Shown piece by piece: positions 13,501 to 25,140 of a stretch of DNA of 64,000 nt. The stretch's first letter is position 1. Every line of letters starts with the position of its first letter. The position numbers were made by a program, and so were the translations under genes. The stretch lies in NCBI GenBank assembly GCA_003439945.1, contig QVRM01000335.1, forward strand, positions 407,501 through 471,500. The letters run 5' to 3'. Source of the stretch: Dermanyssus gallinae (taxonomy: Eukaryota > Arthropoda > Arachnida > Mesostigmata > Dermanyssidae). Under the pieces are notes generated by a model that saw only the letters and a list, made by a program, of their open reading frames with translations, was not told the origin of the DNA and did not search any database.

Positions 13501-15130
13501 TGATGGTGACCATGATGGTGATGACTACGATAACTGTCTCTGTATTTCCATGCTTCGATGTTTGTATAAACGCGTATTGAGATGATGCCAATCGCGTCAA
13601 ACAACCCCCCGTTGCCGCCGCTTCGTCCGTTTGAAGAACAGGCGGCTGGCGAAACGCAGTCAGCCGGCAGCATCAACAACAACAACAACTTTTAAACCAA
13701 CATCAACGACAAGATCAACACTAAAACCAACATCATCATCAACAACAACAACAACAACAAGAGTAACACTTATACCAACATCAACAACAACAACAAGAGC
13801 AACACTTATACTCGCATCATCAACAACAACGGCAACACAAAAGCTACACAACAATCACCAACAACAGTTTACCCACCGGTTGGTTGCTCGCTCGGTGATC
13901 CGGTGTAAACGGCGTTACTTACGCTGCTCTGATTCTTATTACCACTGCCACTACCACTATTGCTACTACTACTACTACAGCTACTTACAACAACTACTAA
14001 AGCTGCTTCTACTGCTGGTGGTGGTGATACAACGACACAACAAAGATATGGTTGTGGTGATGATGATAATGCTGATGATGCTGGTGATGATGATTATGGT
14101 GATGGCAATGATGATGATGAAAACATGATGAGAAAGACAAGATACTGCTGCTGGTGCTGCTGAGATGGGCGAGGGCAAAAGTCTAAAGGCCCAGCCGCCA
14201 CCGCCATCGCCACCACCACCGCCTCAAGAAGTCTGAGAGAGGAGGCCAAGAAGCACTGAGAAGAAGAAGAACATGGTGTGCTTGCTGCTCTTGAGAGGAG
14301 ACGACGATGATCTGGTGCTGCCGAGCAGAACAGAAAGGGAATGAGGGTCTGCATCATGCATGCAGCTTCGTTGGCACGACGTTCATGATTCCACTCTTTC
14401 CTCACTCTTTATTCACTGGTAGCAGACGATGCGACGAACCGTTGGAATGTGGCACAGCGCAGCGCTAAGAAATACGACGACAACGACGACGACGACAATG
14501 ATGATGATGACTGTGATGACGACAATGCTGACGACGACCCCGTTCACCGCTTCGTGCTTCTTCACGTCAACATTTGTGACATTACATGTTGAAAGCACGA
14601 ACGAACGCGCCCGCCCGCCCGCCCGGCCAACCAGCAAACACCACCACCACCAACAACAACAACAACAACAACATGGCCAACATGTCTCTCTGTCTGTATG
14701 TCTTTCTGTGTGACAGGCAGGAAGCCGCCCGACGCAATCGTAGTAACAACAACAACAACAGCAGCAACAATGACAACAACAACAACAACAATAACAACAA
14801 CAACAACAATGACAACAACAATGACAGCAATAAAAACAGTACAGCAACATAACTGTACGATCGATCCTCAGACAGCCAATAGCGCAATCGACTGCTACAG
14901 CGATGACAGCCGCGGCGACCTCTAGCGGCAACATGTTCAAACTGACTCCGAGATTTTCCCGATGCCCTGATCATGAACGGAGGCCCAGCGATCGATGTCG
15001 TGGTCATTGCGGGGCCGGTGGTCATTCGTTGTATGACCAACGATACATCACGTCAGCTGATTTTGAGAGATTCAATCTTCGGCTCATTCGGTTGCTTCCG
15101 GATGATGTCTATCTGAGATGTTCTGCACTA
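10557..15130. other. Gene-poor, simple-repeat-rich stretch
   Basis: Triplet repeats recur at 10,978-11,035 (ACA), 11,190-11,213 (AAC), 11,955-11,985 (TTG/GTC), 12,080-12,190 (TTG with TTC and GAT), 12,478-12,492 (CAG), 13,253-13,282 (ATA), 13,671-13,835 (ACA with ATC), 14,040-14,125 (GATGAT), 14,480-14,540 (ACG/GAT) and 14,640-14,850 (ACA/CAA). A degenerate ATGTATG/GGATCGATGTAT repeat fills 12,777-13,010. All longer frames here pass through these repeats and no spliced gene could be assembled. Confidence 0.55.
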
Positions 15131-16140
15131 TTAAGCAGGTCGCTCGAGTTGCTCTGACTCTTTTTCTCCGCTATGTTCATGTTCACGTCCTTCGTCGGTC
15201 AGACACCAGAGAACCCTGCGCCCCAGAAAAATATGGTCCATCAAGGCACATGAGAGCGCCTCTTCTAGGCTCGCAACGGACCCTTGGCAGCAGGCGACTC
15301 CGAAACTTCGATGAGGTCCATAAATGAAAAATATTTTTAAGGGGATTGATTCTATTTCCTGGCCATCCTCCGTCTCCCCTTCGGGGTATGTGGGTGATTG
15401 AGTCACAAACTTACAGTGAGGTATATCTTCGGCAATGAACCAAAAGCCGGTTGTTGGTACGGAAATATCTAGGGTTTCCCCAACCGTCCTTAGCAGCATG
15501 GTCGCTATGCGTTACACAATTACATGGCCTTCGCCGAAGAAAGCGTTCGAAACTCAGGGCGGATAATGTTGGCTACAGCAAAGCAGTTGGCTTCAATACA
15601 ACATACGTGTGTAAACATGACTATGATCATCAGAAGTAACAGGGCCCACATAACCCGTAAGCAGGAGAAACAAAATGTCGCTGCAGTGTCTTTTTTTCAT
15701 TAATTTCAACATCGAGCTTCTGAAAGATTTCCCTCCCCTTTTCGAACACTCTTGATTTCCAATACGAGATTGTTTTCCGAGGCCTTTTAAAATGCGTCTA
15801 GCGTACAATTCCTTTACTATGCAAAGAGCTTGAATGGCTCCCTGCTGAGCCGCATGCCTTCTGATGAACTCCCTGTACGTTTTCAAATCTTACGCGGTGC
15901 CTAAGCGTAGCGTCCATCACCCCCATGACTAACCGGCGACCGTTACGAGTTCGCTATTCTCTCGCCCAAACAACGCACGTCCTCTACATGACTCGCACCA
16001 ACGACTACTGACCCATTTTTTTTTTTTTTAACGCTCTGACAACTACATTTTAGACGCTCGTAATGGGCTAAGTTGCCTGTGGCACGATAGCGTCTAAATG
16101 CATCTATCGTCATCGCGTTCTCGTACTGGAATTATATAGG
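15131..16140. other. Unassigned; two minus-strand open frames
   Basis: Two minus-strand frames of 122 codons (15,131-15,499) and 97 codons (15,593-15,886) lie in tandem without low-complexity content, unlike the frames to the left. I do not recognise either and see no splice sites joining them. Their non-repetitive composition and shared strand would fit an eroded mobile-element protein, but that is a guess. Confidence 0.2.
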
Positions 16141-16141
16141 C

Positions 16142-16312
16142 TTTCTCCAGCAGAGGTATGTAGCAGCAAGGCAATGACAACCACGTCCAACAAATTCTAC
16201 CAGCACGGCCAGGGCTCGAACTAGCGATGTTTTGCTAACCGTGGTTGCCATGGCAACGCCCCGTTTCGAACGGTGCGTTAGCCGCCTAAGCCACCGCCGC
16301 TACAAAATTTAT
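16142..16312 (-). repeat. tRNA-derived SINE, family C
   Basis: On the minus strand the sequence reads GTGGCTTAGGCGGC (A-box position, 16,281-16,294), then AGTTCGAGCCC (B box, 16,212-16,222), then a non-tRNA body ending near GCTACATACCTCTGCTGGAG. The spacing of about 70 bp between the boxes is longer than in a normal tRNA and the body is extended, which fits a SINE. Only one copy is evident in the window. Confidence 0.55.
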
Positions 16313-17461
16313 TCTCATGCCTCCTTATATACTCGCAGATTGCCCGCGCATCTAGTGACTTCCCGCGTCTCCGCTAGTAGGGTGGCGGCATCTTCTATTT
16401 GGCGCCATGTATTTAGCTTGCTTCGGCATTGCCGCCAACCGGCACTGTCTATGCCCGCGCTGCTTAACGGACACTGCTAGCCTACACTAAGGCTAGCTAC
16501 CGTTCCGATATTTCGGGACGTCTAGTGTCGCGGAACGAATGCAAAAGAATCCCACACTGTACCACCCGACTCAAGTACTTTCACGCGTTGATCAAAATAT
16601 GGGCCTGTCGTTCGGCTCCTAAATCTCTCACTACATAGTCATGTCAGCATGCTCAGGTGCCAGCCTCTCAGTGCGTCAGGTTGTCAACTAAACGGCGGAT
16701 TCTGCCAAAGCGTAGACAAGGAGCACGCCATTTTGATGCAGAAGATGACCAAGGAAACAGTTAGGAGGAACAAGTTTGCAAAGCCTGCCGGGGCTGGTCG
16801 AGGGATGAGGAGTCAGAGCAGAAAGATGGGAGATCACTAAACAGACGGGTTCGACAGGTTAGGACGGCAATCAAGACGATGAGTCCCCACAGTAAAAACG
16901 AACTTTCTTGCACCATCAGGATGCATGACTGTGCGTATGGGCGAAAGAACGCGCAGAAACACTGGACGGGGGGGAAATGCCTTGCAATCCCGAATCTATA
17001 CGAAATATTGAAACCCGGAAAACCCAAATATAGACATATTAGAGAAAGTGCTGTTGATGGTTAAATGCGACGGGCCTGCAGAAAGTATGCTTTTTTTTTA
17101 GGTATTCGAACTGTCAGCTTGCAAATAATTGCAGACTAATATTGCTAACCTATTCCGCGGCGGCCTGTCGTTTATGAGTTGTGTCTACAGCTGAACATAT
17201 AGATTTCCTGAATTGAGGTATTTGATTAACAACTTTTGTTAGGAAGGCAAACCCCAAAGTTGTTAGAAATGTATGCACACAGTTGGACGCCACCATAAAG
17301 CCTTTTCCAAGACAGTTAGATGCTACGATCAATACGAAGCTGTGCGATAGATGTAATAATAACACCTTACCCAGCATGGGTGGTTATGAATAAACAATAA
17401 AGCTTTGCAGCTTGAAAACCGCGTATATGTATATATATATCTTAACCGTATGTCTTATTTT
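16313..17461. other. No gene seen
   Basis: The frames here are short and unrelated to anything I recognise. One plus-strand frame at 16,649-16,840 is basic but has no motif. A short AT run lies at 17,426-17,440. Confidence 0.35.
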
Positions 17462-17844
17462 AAGGTTTGGTAGAACTCGACAAGTGAATATTTTTCCCAA
17501 TGGAAAGAGGGACCGGAAACGTCCTTTTAGGAGTGAGAATAAAATTTATAAATGTAGTTAATTTGCTGATTGTCTTCTACATAGTTGTGCAAAATCCACG
17601 TTTGCGGGAGAACCAGTCAACGCAGGAACCGATCATACCAGTGTGTTCGGCGCCAAAAAATTCTGTACAAAAGTGATGGTGCTACGTTACGTAGTTACCG
17701 AATAACTAAGCTTTTTCGACGGCCATAGTGATTATGTTTTACGTTGCAGTTTTCCCGTTCATAACTGTAAAATGTTGCCAAGACGTTTCCCGCCCCTCCT
17801 TTCATTAGAAGAATTTATTTTCTTGCCGAGTTCTACTAAACCTC
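17462..17844. mobile_element. MITE-like element with about 60-bp terminal inverted repeats
   Basis: The left end AGGTTTGGTAGAACTCGACA at 17,463 matches the reverse complement of the right end (AGGTTTAGTAGAACTCGGCA, reading back from 17,843). The similarity continues inward for about 60 bp to a shared GGAAACGTC. There is no transposase frame inside, so it looks non-autonomous. An internal block at about 17,664-17,724 (AAAGTGATGGTGCTACGTTA) recurs inverted at 18,117-18,178. A related end (GTACAACTCGGCAAAAAACT) lies at 21,474. Confidence 0.65.
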
Positions 17845-17907
17845 GAAAGATGTACCTAATTTTCTCATACACTCTTGTTGATAAATAGGCTAGCAAGTAT
17901 GTATGCC

Positions 17908-18082
17908 TGTCGAGCCCGGCGCGTGATGGTGCATTCGTCTGCGCCTCGCAACCGGAGGAGACACATAGGTGCGCGGGTTCGAGCCCCCCCGTTGCACATT
18001 TGTATTTATGGGGATCCGTCTATGAAGCAATGTGAAAAGCAGTCCCGTGGACGTTAAATCTTGGCTGAAAGTCAGCCCTTTA
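17908..18082 (+). repeat. tRNA-derived SINE, family A
   Basis: This is the best-preserved copy of family A. It starts at CGAGCCCGGCGCGTGATGGT (17,911), has the A-box-like region TGGTGCATTCGTCTGCG and a B box GGTTCGAGCCC at 17,976-17,986, and then the body TTTATGGGGATCCGTCTATG, GCAGTCCCGTGGACGTTAAA and GGCTGAAAGTCAGCCC. The clean B box followed by C7 is exactly the layout seen at 6,105. Confidence 0.8.
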
Positions 18083-18509
18083 AACTTTAAACATGCATGC
18101 CTTCGCTTTCGGTATGGCTGTTGAAAACGCGTAGTTACTTAGCAACTACGTAACGCAGCACCATCACTTTAGTACGAAAATGATGAATATTAAATTTGCT
18201 ATTGCCCGAGAATAGTCTTTTGGGCGTAAATGTTTGGTCGCAATCGCAAAATTGTACGGCTCTGCGCGTGAAATCTTCCACGTAAGATGTAAAAACATAT
18301 CGACTTTTTATGACTTTCCTATAGGTAATTTTCTTAAGAATATACGTGGAGCGACAATTCTTTCCTAAGAACGTAGGTGCACAAGAAATATTACTCTATC
18401 TCGTAAAGAGTGGGCTAATACTACTTCAACAGCGTGCCCCGGACAGATGCCGCGTTGGACGTCGAGATCGAGGCGCTGCCTCAGATAAGCCAATGGCTTT
18501 CCTTAATAT

Positions 18510-19422
18510 TGTGACGAAGTTTCACTTCCTCTGGCCAGTACGACGATAGACCAGCGACCGTGGAGGTGGAACCAACCGAGACCAGCAACACCCCCAGACC
18601 CCGACGGACGCGACAAACAGTCCACGTGTCCAGAGTCAAGCCATTCACATCCAAACATACAGCCGAGAACATCCAGGCGATTCACCAAACAATACCATTC
18701 ATCCAGCTACCGACAACATACACAAAACATCGACCGCTGAAAATCAATCTCAACCACAACCGATCCGACCTAGCCGCCCGCGTCAACCCCCGGCATGGAC
18801 GCGGGATTTCGTATGCTCACTGAAACGCCACAAACGTCCACTATTGGCTCGGGACGAGCCAATTCAGAGGGGGGGGGGCAGTGTGACGAAGTTTCACTTC
18901 CTCTGGCCAGTACGACGATAGACCAGCCACCCACAACACCGTATGTGCATAACGGCGCAATTCAAATCTACTTCAACGGACCACGACCAGCGGCCACAGC
19001 GTCCAACGTTGACCGACCGACATATATCTCAACTAACCACAGCCTTTCGCGCCGAAACACCAACGACATCCGCCGTCCAAAACGTCATCGGGCGACACCT
19101 GGAGAGGGTCGACCTATGATCGGCAATCTAAGTCAGACCTAAATTAACCTGTATTCGTATACGAAACAAACACAAACCACTGTAAATTTCGACCGATTTG
19201 AGAGCGGGTTCTGAGACTCTTTTGGGTGTCAGCACGCCGCGGTGTCTTGTGAGTCAATAAATAGACCGAGCAGCCTGGCTAAAAACACACTCGTTGCTCG
19301 GTCATGCACTAGACCATATGCTACGCGTTGTCATTCTTCGTTCGTGAGTTCCTCGTGCTGCAGTACCTGTCCGGCTGAGTCTACATCCCCCGAGCGGACC
19401 AGCGTAACACAACAACGTTACA
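18510..19422 (+). mobile_element. Ty3/Gypsy-type LTR retrotransposon, deleted copy
   Basis: A 45-bp remnant of the left LTR (TGTGACGAAGTTTCACTTCC, 18,510-18,554) is joined directly to the end of a pol gene. The residues encoded at about 18,560-18,660 include VEVEPTETSN and then RQTVHVSRVKPF, the 'HVSRxKP' sequence typical just after the integrase of Ty3/Gypsy polyproteins. A polypurine tract (AGAGGGGGGGGGGCAG) precedes a full right LTR at 18,882-19,422. The element is flanked on both sides by ATAT (18,506-18,509 and 19,423-19,426), so it is a bona fide insertion that later lost its middle. Almost all of gag and pol is missing. Confidence 0.85.
18882..19422 (+). repeat. Right LTR of the Gypsy copy (541 bp)
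   Basis: It starts TGTGACGAAG and ends CAACGTTACA, with TG...CA termini. From about 18,955 it aligns with the two LTRs at 35,217-35,712 and 37,137-37,632. Its first 70 bp differ (GTTTCACTTCCTCTGGCCAG instead of GTCACTGTGTGCATCACAGC), making it about 45 bp longer and defining a second LTR subtype. Confidence 0.85.
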
Positions 19423-19590
19423 ATATGGCCATTCGCCTTTCGCTGGCTTGCATTGGGTGCCATTATGTTTTTTAAATCTTTTACATCTTTCATCCCAACT
19501 CCTAAACAAGCCGTTTCCGCCGCCTCCTTCCATTGGGAAAAATATTTCATTGCCGACTTAAATTGCGCACATTCAGTTATAATAGACCCT

Positions 19591-19863
19591 GCTCTCGCCA
19601 AGGCAAACGAGGTTAGAAAGTACCAGAACATCGGGTACCCGTACAAGTTTTATCCCTTTGCCTTCGAGACCCTTGGCGGGCCCGGTCCATCCACTCGAAG
19701 TTTGCTACAAAAGGTCGGGAAACGCCTGATTCTAGCCAGCGGAGACAAACGAGCGGGTGATTTTCTCAGACAGCGCCTGTCGCTGGATGTGCAACGGGGC
19801 AATGCGGCCTCGGTTCGGGGCACTCTCCAGAAATGGCTGGTCCCTACACTGGACCCCCCGTAA
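19591..19863 (+). pseudogene. Non-LTR retrotransposon fragment (C-terminal region)
   Basis: The frame ending at 19,863 encodes KYQNIGYPYKFYPFAFETLG and later FLRQRLSLDVQRGNAASVRG. The same pattern, with FVPIAMETL and then FLRQALSLAVCRENAASVLG, occurs on the minus strand at 53,239-53,595. I know this 'F-P-A-ET-G ... QRGNAASVLGT' ending from the C-terminal part of reverse-transcriptase polyproteins in many invertebrate genomes, which is recall rather than a search. The part upstream of 19,591 is degraded, and the Gypsy LTR lies just before it. Confidence 0.55.
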
Positions 19864-19949
19864 CGGTGCACACGTTCGCAGGGACTCAAATGTCATGTTC
19901 CCACCCTGAATGATTGATTACATTGAATAAATGCATATATTTTACATAG

Positions 19950-19954
<5 letters not shown>

Positions 19955-20023
<69 letters not shown>
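19955..20023 (+). repeat. (AT)n tract
   Basis: A run of about 60 bp of AT repeats abuts the left end of the Tc1-like element. The right end abuts a second AT run (21,448-21,472). The element probably inserted into an existing AT microsatellite, since Tc1 elements target TA. Confidence 0.85.
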
Positions 20024-21447
20024 AAGTGTGTTAAAAAAGTTAGCAACTCATGTTTTTTGGTGATAATTTTGGCTTGGTTTATTTAAATGGCCTGAAATTA
20101 AGCGCATGATGTACATGACGAAACACGAGTATGGTGTTAATTTCGTTGCAATCTCACAATTGTGTTGCAAAATATTAGCAACAATAGCATGCTAACAACA
20201 CAGCTCTTGTTTGTAGAGGATAATCGATACTACAGCTGATATTCGATCCCGGGGATCAAATGTCAGGAATATTGTCTAGCTAAATCAATCGTTCTATAGC
20301 TGCAAAATCTTCTACAGCTTAGTCGTTGTTCCAAACTAACGGCGAAGCGTATGTTTAAACCATGGGTCGTACAAAGGATCTCTCGGATAACGAAAAGACA
20401 AGAATTGAGGCATATGCTGAGCTCGGTCATACAGTAACTGCTATAGCAACCAGATTAGGACGGCATAAGAGCACCATTAGCAGGATCTTACACCCTGGAG
20501 TGAACCAAAGGTGCAGATCTAACAGTGGGCGTAAGCCAGTTTTGACTATTCGAGATCGGCGAAGGATCATACAGCTACTCATGACCAAATGTCTTCTTCC
20601 AGGATCAGGACTATTTTGGGAGTGCCAGTGCACCGATCCACAGTGTACCGAGTGTTAAGTTCTGACAAAAACGTGCGATACGCGAAAAGGAAGCTTATGC
20701 TGCGACTGCAACCGAAGCACATTGTCGCACGGCGTAAAATTTCGCATAGATACCAAACTTGGGATAACGAGTGGAAAACCATCGTCTTCTCGGATGAAAA
20801 TAAATTTAATCTCGATGGCCCTGACGGCTGTCAGTACTATTGGCACGACTTACGGAAGGAACCTAAATGGTTCTCGAAACGTGTGGCCGGTGGTGGTTCT
20901 GTGAAATATTAGGGCGCGTTTGGATATAATGGAAAGTCCGATCTAGTCGCGATTGTGGGCCGAAACAATTCCGACAAGTACCAGCGTATCGTCGGTTCCC
21001 AGTTAGAAGCCCACTTCAGAAGAATTGGGGGACCTGACGCAGTTTTTCAACAAGACAGCGCCACGTTTCATACCTCGGCTAGCACTATAGCCTTTTTGCT
21101 ACATGCCAACAGCTCATTAGCTCCATGAAAGACCAAGTTTACGATTTGATTCAGAAGAAGGGACGAAAACCCCGTTTTAAGAGTAGAATATGTAGTATCA
21201 AATAAGTCATACAGCCCTGCTAAGAATCGAATACGCCGTAAGGCGTTATTGTTGTTAATATTTTGCAACACTGTTTTTCACACTTTTTTACTGTTTGTAT
21301 GAACCGATTGTGAGATTGCAACGAAATTAACACCATACTCGTGTTTCGTCATGTACATCATGCGCTTAAAATTTCAAGCCATTCAAATAAACCAAGCCGC
21401 AATGATCACTAAAAAAAATGAGTTGCTAATTTGTTGCAACACACTTA
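20024..21447 (+). mobile_element. Tc1-like (Tc3-type) DNA transposon with long TIRs, inactive
   Basis: Terminal inverted repeats of about 140 bp lie at 20,024-20,161 and 21,311-21,447. They share AAGTGTGTT at the tips and a long near-identical block (GCGCATGATGTACATGACGA and GAGTATGGTGTTAATTTCGT). Between them, a transposase starts at 20,362 with an N-terminal helix-turn-helix (LSDNEKTRIEAYAELG, HKSTISRIL). The frame then shifts near 20,590-20,640 into one carrying the first catalytic Asp in VFSDENKFNLDGPDG. A TGG-to-TAG nonsense codon follows at about 20,910, and then the second catalytic Asp in VFQQDSATFHTS. The C-terminal part with the expected Glu is lost. The element cannot encode its own transposase. 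Confidence 0.9.
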
Positions 21448-21472
<25 letters not shown>

Positions 21473-21478
<6 letters not shown>

Positions 21479-21878
21479 AACTCGGCAAAAAACTCAGTTT
21501 TACAACGGAACAACGGGGCGGAAATGTCTTCCAATAAATGGTTAAAAATTGAGCGTGAATGTCAAAATATCAGAATTGCAATGAATTTAAATTCTTGAAA
21601 ATTATCTTTAATACAAAATTTGTTCTTATTTGAGCTAACGGAAAATGAAATTCATCGGATGCAAAATTCCTCCAAACAAGCAGGTCTGATTGGTTTGTCG
21701 ATAGGATGACTAGGGCTCTCGCAATCGCAGATTTCGTGAATATCTGACGGGATAAAAAGCTTGATACAACATTTTTTGGTAATTTCGCTCTCACTTCAAA
21801 AATACGTTTGCTTCTTTTATTCCATTGGGATAAAAATATTTTTTCTTTTTGTCTAACAAATTCGGGAAGACTATATAT
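21473..21878. mobile_element. Possible second MITE of the 17,462 family
   Basis: The left end GTACAACTCGGCAAAAAACT and an inner GGGGCGGAAATGTCTTCC resemble the right end of the 17,462-17,844 element read inverted. The right end read inverted (AATATTTTTATCCCAATGGA) resembles that element's left end (AATATTTTTCCCAATGGA). The length of about 400 bp is also close. The match is patchy. Confidence 0.4.
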
Positions 21879-24786
21879 ATATATTAGCTATTAAGGCCTC
21901 ATCTGGGAAAAGCAGATTTCTCCGTGCCCTGATCTATCCAAGGCCAGACTATAGCACCAGCCGTAACTAAAACGTCAATTTATTAACTTAATTCCCATCA
22001 CTCTTTAAAGACCTGGAGTGACTGTAGGACTCCCAGAAGACAGCTCTAATTGAGGTATATTAACTTATTAGAACAAAAGCAGCCCATATAGACGGGCTGC
22101 TTTTTTAAGCAGATGCGATGGTGTCAAACGGCTGGTTTAAACAAAAAAAATCAGCATCATTGATGTTCAACACTGCGAATGGAAATCTATTTAATTTCTG
22201 TCGTTGAAAAATGGAAGTACATGTAATGGGTAATATATAATATAGATAGCTCATCCATAGCAGAATAAACATTTTGAGTAACGTGGAGTTTATCAACGCG
22301 AGTTGTATGTTGCACTGAAAGTAATAGGTCGTGATGTACGGCTGACGCCTTGTATACGCTGATTATGCAATTTAGTAAGATTTTTTGCAGATTCGGAGGT
22401 TACCCAAAGATAGTCAAAAGCCATTCTTTGGTATGAAAATCGCAGGCGGCAGTTTTTTATCCTTTTATTTAGCAATGCTGCGTTGGGCTAAGCTCATTAA
22501 ATTGCCCGAACCTATGTGCAACTGTATGACGACCTATAGAGAAGGTGTTTATTTTGTCTAATTGATATCTCAGAAGTTTCATAACGAATAGAGCTCATGT
22601 ACGACCATCTTACCTGCTAGCCTGCTATTCATGTTCGACATTGCGACGCTATGTTTTTAAAAGGGTGCGTTAGCTGCCCAAGCCAAAACGCTCTAAAGTT
22701 TGGCGAAGTTTTTTTCCCGATAGATCCGGCGTCGATTTTGACATCTGCGCGAGATATGACCGGTGTCAACAATGGCCGGGCGTTTAGGGATCTTGACCAG
22801 TCTGACCTTTTCAACAAGACGGTTGTACGTATTGCACGTTATATCCATAATTTAGGCTTACCCAGTTGTATCATCTGCGCATCTCACCTCATCGCGTTCA
22901 GCTAACTGGATGGGTGACATTGATCACACGGACACATCTTTCTCGTTCCCTTTGCCTCGAGTCTAACCTAAAGGCCTCTGTCGCCTCTCCACCACGTGTA
23001 TTGCTCTAAACCAGCTAACACTCCACAGCACAAAAGCCGAGCGTGGGGGCGGGGGGCACGATACGTTGTGTACTTCAATTTGCACGAGTACCTAGAGCCT
23101 GAGCTGGACTAAAACATAACATTGTATAACACGCTAAACTGCAGCTTTCGAACACTTGCTTGAAAGGATCTCAAACAATCATCAAATACCACGTCGGTCT
23201 GTCGAGCTTGATGAGCTGCAGAGAACAGCAAAGGTTTTTAGATGGATTGGCTATTATGCCATTAGAGTAGATGCTAGCCTAGACCCCTTTTGTTGCTAAC
23301 GCTGTCAAGGCTGGCACCTACAATTGTGGAAGAGATATGGCGTCAAGTCGTTGACTGGCAACGGCTCTTTCCTTCGGCTATAGTTTCTGGTATCGATCGT
23401 TTCTTGAGTTGTATTGTCTCAATCAGGTCGATAGTGATTACAACATGAGGATTTACGCGGTAGCCGCAGTAGCCGGTGCATGTCTAGACGGTACCATATC
23501 TAGTTTGATTGGCGCCGTTGTGTGTAGAAAAGTGGGGCACAATATGCCAGCGTGTCGCGGTGGACGTGCTTTGTTAGGCCACCTAATGCGGAAACACAAC
23601 AAAAACTTGTGTGTGTGGCGGTGTGTGGTCGCGTGAGAAGAAGGGAGTGAAACAAATGGGGTGAGATATGTGTGAGACCATCGGCGAGGGTCCAACACGG
23701 TAAAGGCGATATCAGCAAAATACTAAGGGAACCGCTTGCAGTATGCCGATGGCTATCCGTCCGGTCGAAGTAAAGCTATTTAAAGCAAATTCCTCTAGAG
23801 ATGTTTCTGGTCGTATCACAGACAGGACTAGGTCGCCGTAGGAGGCCGAATCCCCAAAAGATGTGGAGGAAGAGCAATAACCGGCTGGCTGGGTTTCCCA
23901 GGAACTAATTTAGTTCATTAACTACACAGTGAACCTAACACAGCACTTAAGGTAGAAATTGAAACCAATTCAGAGACCGTCATACTTCCAGTTATGGATA
24001 GGAATGCTTTTCTACCAGCGCTTGAACTGAATCTGTCATCAAATGCTAACCGAGTGCACTGACGTTAAGGCATAGGAACTCTGTCTAACAAAAGAGATAC
24101 AAATACCTGGTCGTTGCTGCGGAGAATGTCGATGCCTACTTCAATCTTTTGAGACCTAAGTGTTCAGTTGACGTTCTCGTCATAGCTTTTCAAGAAGCGT
24201 TGGTTCAAGGTTCGTCATCAAAGGCAGCTTGTTTGTGCGTGATTTACGTCGCCTTTTCTATGCACCATCAGCAACGCTCTTAGCGCAGTAGTGGCAACCG
24301 CAGTAGTTAGTTAGGGTGCGCAGAACATCGGCAGCATACGGTCTACAGAGCAAGTCATCACCGTCCGACTTGGAATCGTCCCGTCGGGATCCTATCCTTT
24401 CCGTTTAAAGTCATGATCCTTATCCATTCATGCAATGTGCGTTGACAGTGAGCGCGTCGTTTAAGGGTACTAACTTAGCGTGTTTACTTGCACTAGTTTA
24501 AAATATCCTTCTACTTTGTCAGTTAAGTGTACGAGGTTCTACTCTGTAAGAACAGCTTTAGTTCCCTATGCTGCACCGGAAGGACTTGAGCGAGATGGGA
24601 AGCCTATCTCAGATAGGGACTTGCACACCGGGCAATTACGCCTAAGTAGGTGGCAGCAGCTATACGCGTTTACATGTTACAGATTGTCATTTCTATATCC
24701 CTTGCAGCTCAGTCCTTGCTTCCAGAAGTAGCGTTAGATTCTATGAACTGTAGACCGCGAGCTCCTCGCCCTCTAACGACTAGTTA
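21879..24786. other. No gene seen
   Basis: There is no recognisable coding domain, microsatellite block or repeat that I could align. At 22,079-22,105 the sequence AGCAGCCCATATAGACGGGCTGCTTTTTT is a stem-loop followed by T residues. It resembles an intrinsic terminator but has no meaning in a eukaryotic intergenic region without a pol III gene upstream. Confidence 0.35.
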
Positions 24787-25140
24787 ATGCCTGCCACTCC
24801 AAACAACTCCATCGTATTTTTAAAGCAATGTTTAAAGTGTCGGAAACTCCGTCTAGCCTCCCGACGGAGCCGACTTGTTCATCTATTTAATAAGTCACGC
24901 CAACAACTCCAGCGTCTCTTGCTTAGAAAAAACAGACTGACTAGTAAGCCAGCCCTTACTGCCCTCGGAAAGCCAATCGGGGGAGCCCGGCCTGTCGCCG
25001 TAAGCGTCATGCTCCTAGTCAACAAGATTGCGACCCGTTGTCCGGGTTTTTACAATTCAACAAAGAAAGCGGCAATGTCTTTCCAAAAACAACATCTGCC
25101 TATGCTGCTGGCCTAAGCGCCCAGGTGGTGCAGAACATCA
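24787..25140 (+). pseudogene. Non-LTR retrotransposon fragment (reverse-transcriptase start)
   Basis: A basic 109-codon frame contains PALTALGKPIGGARPVAVSV, which matches the 'xLxKPxGGxRPIAVGExLRRL' opening of reverse-transcriptase domains in non-LTR elements. The sequence decays soon after, and no catalytic YxDD box follows. It lies between unannotated stretches and has no host-gene features. Confidence 0.5.

Noticed and set aside
13631..14940. Frames of 165 and 175 codons
   Set aside because: They are dominated by (ACA)n, (GAT)n and (TTG)n repeats. Frames exist on both strands at the same place, which signals low complexity.
22079..22105. GC stem-loop followed by T run, resembling a bacterial terminator
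   Set aside because: The surroundings are eukaryotic intergenic sequence with no gene ending here. A chance inverted repeat is more likely.
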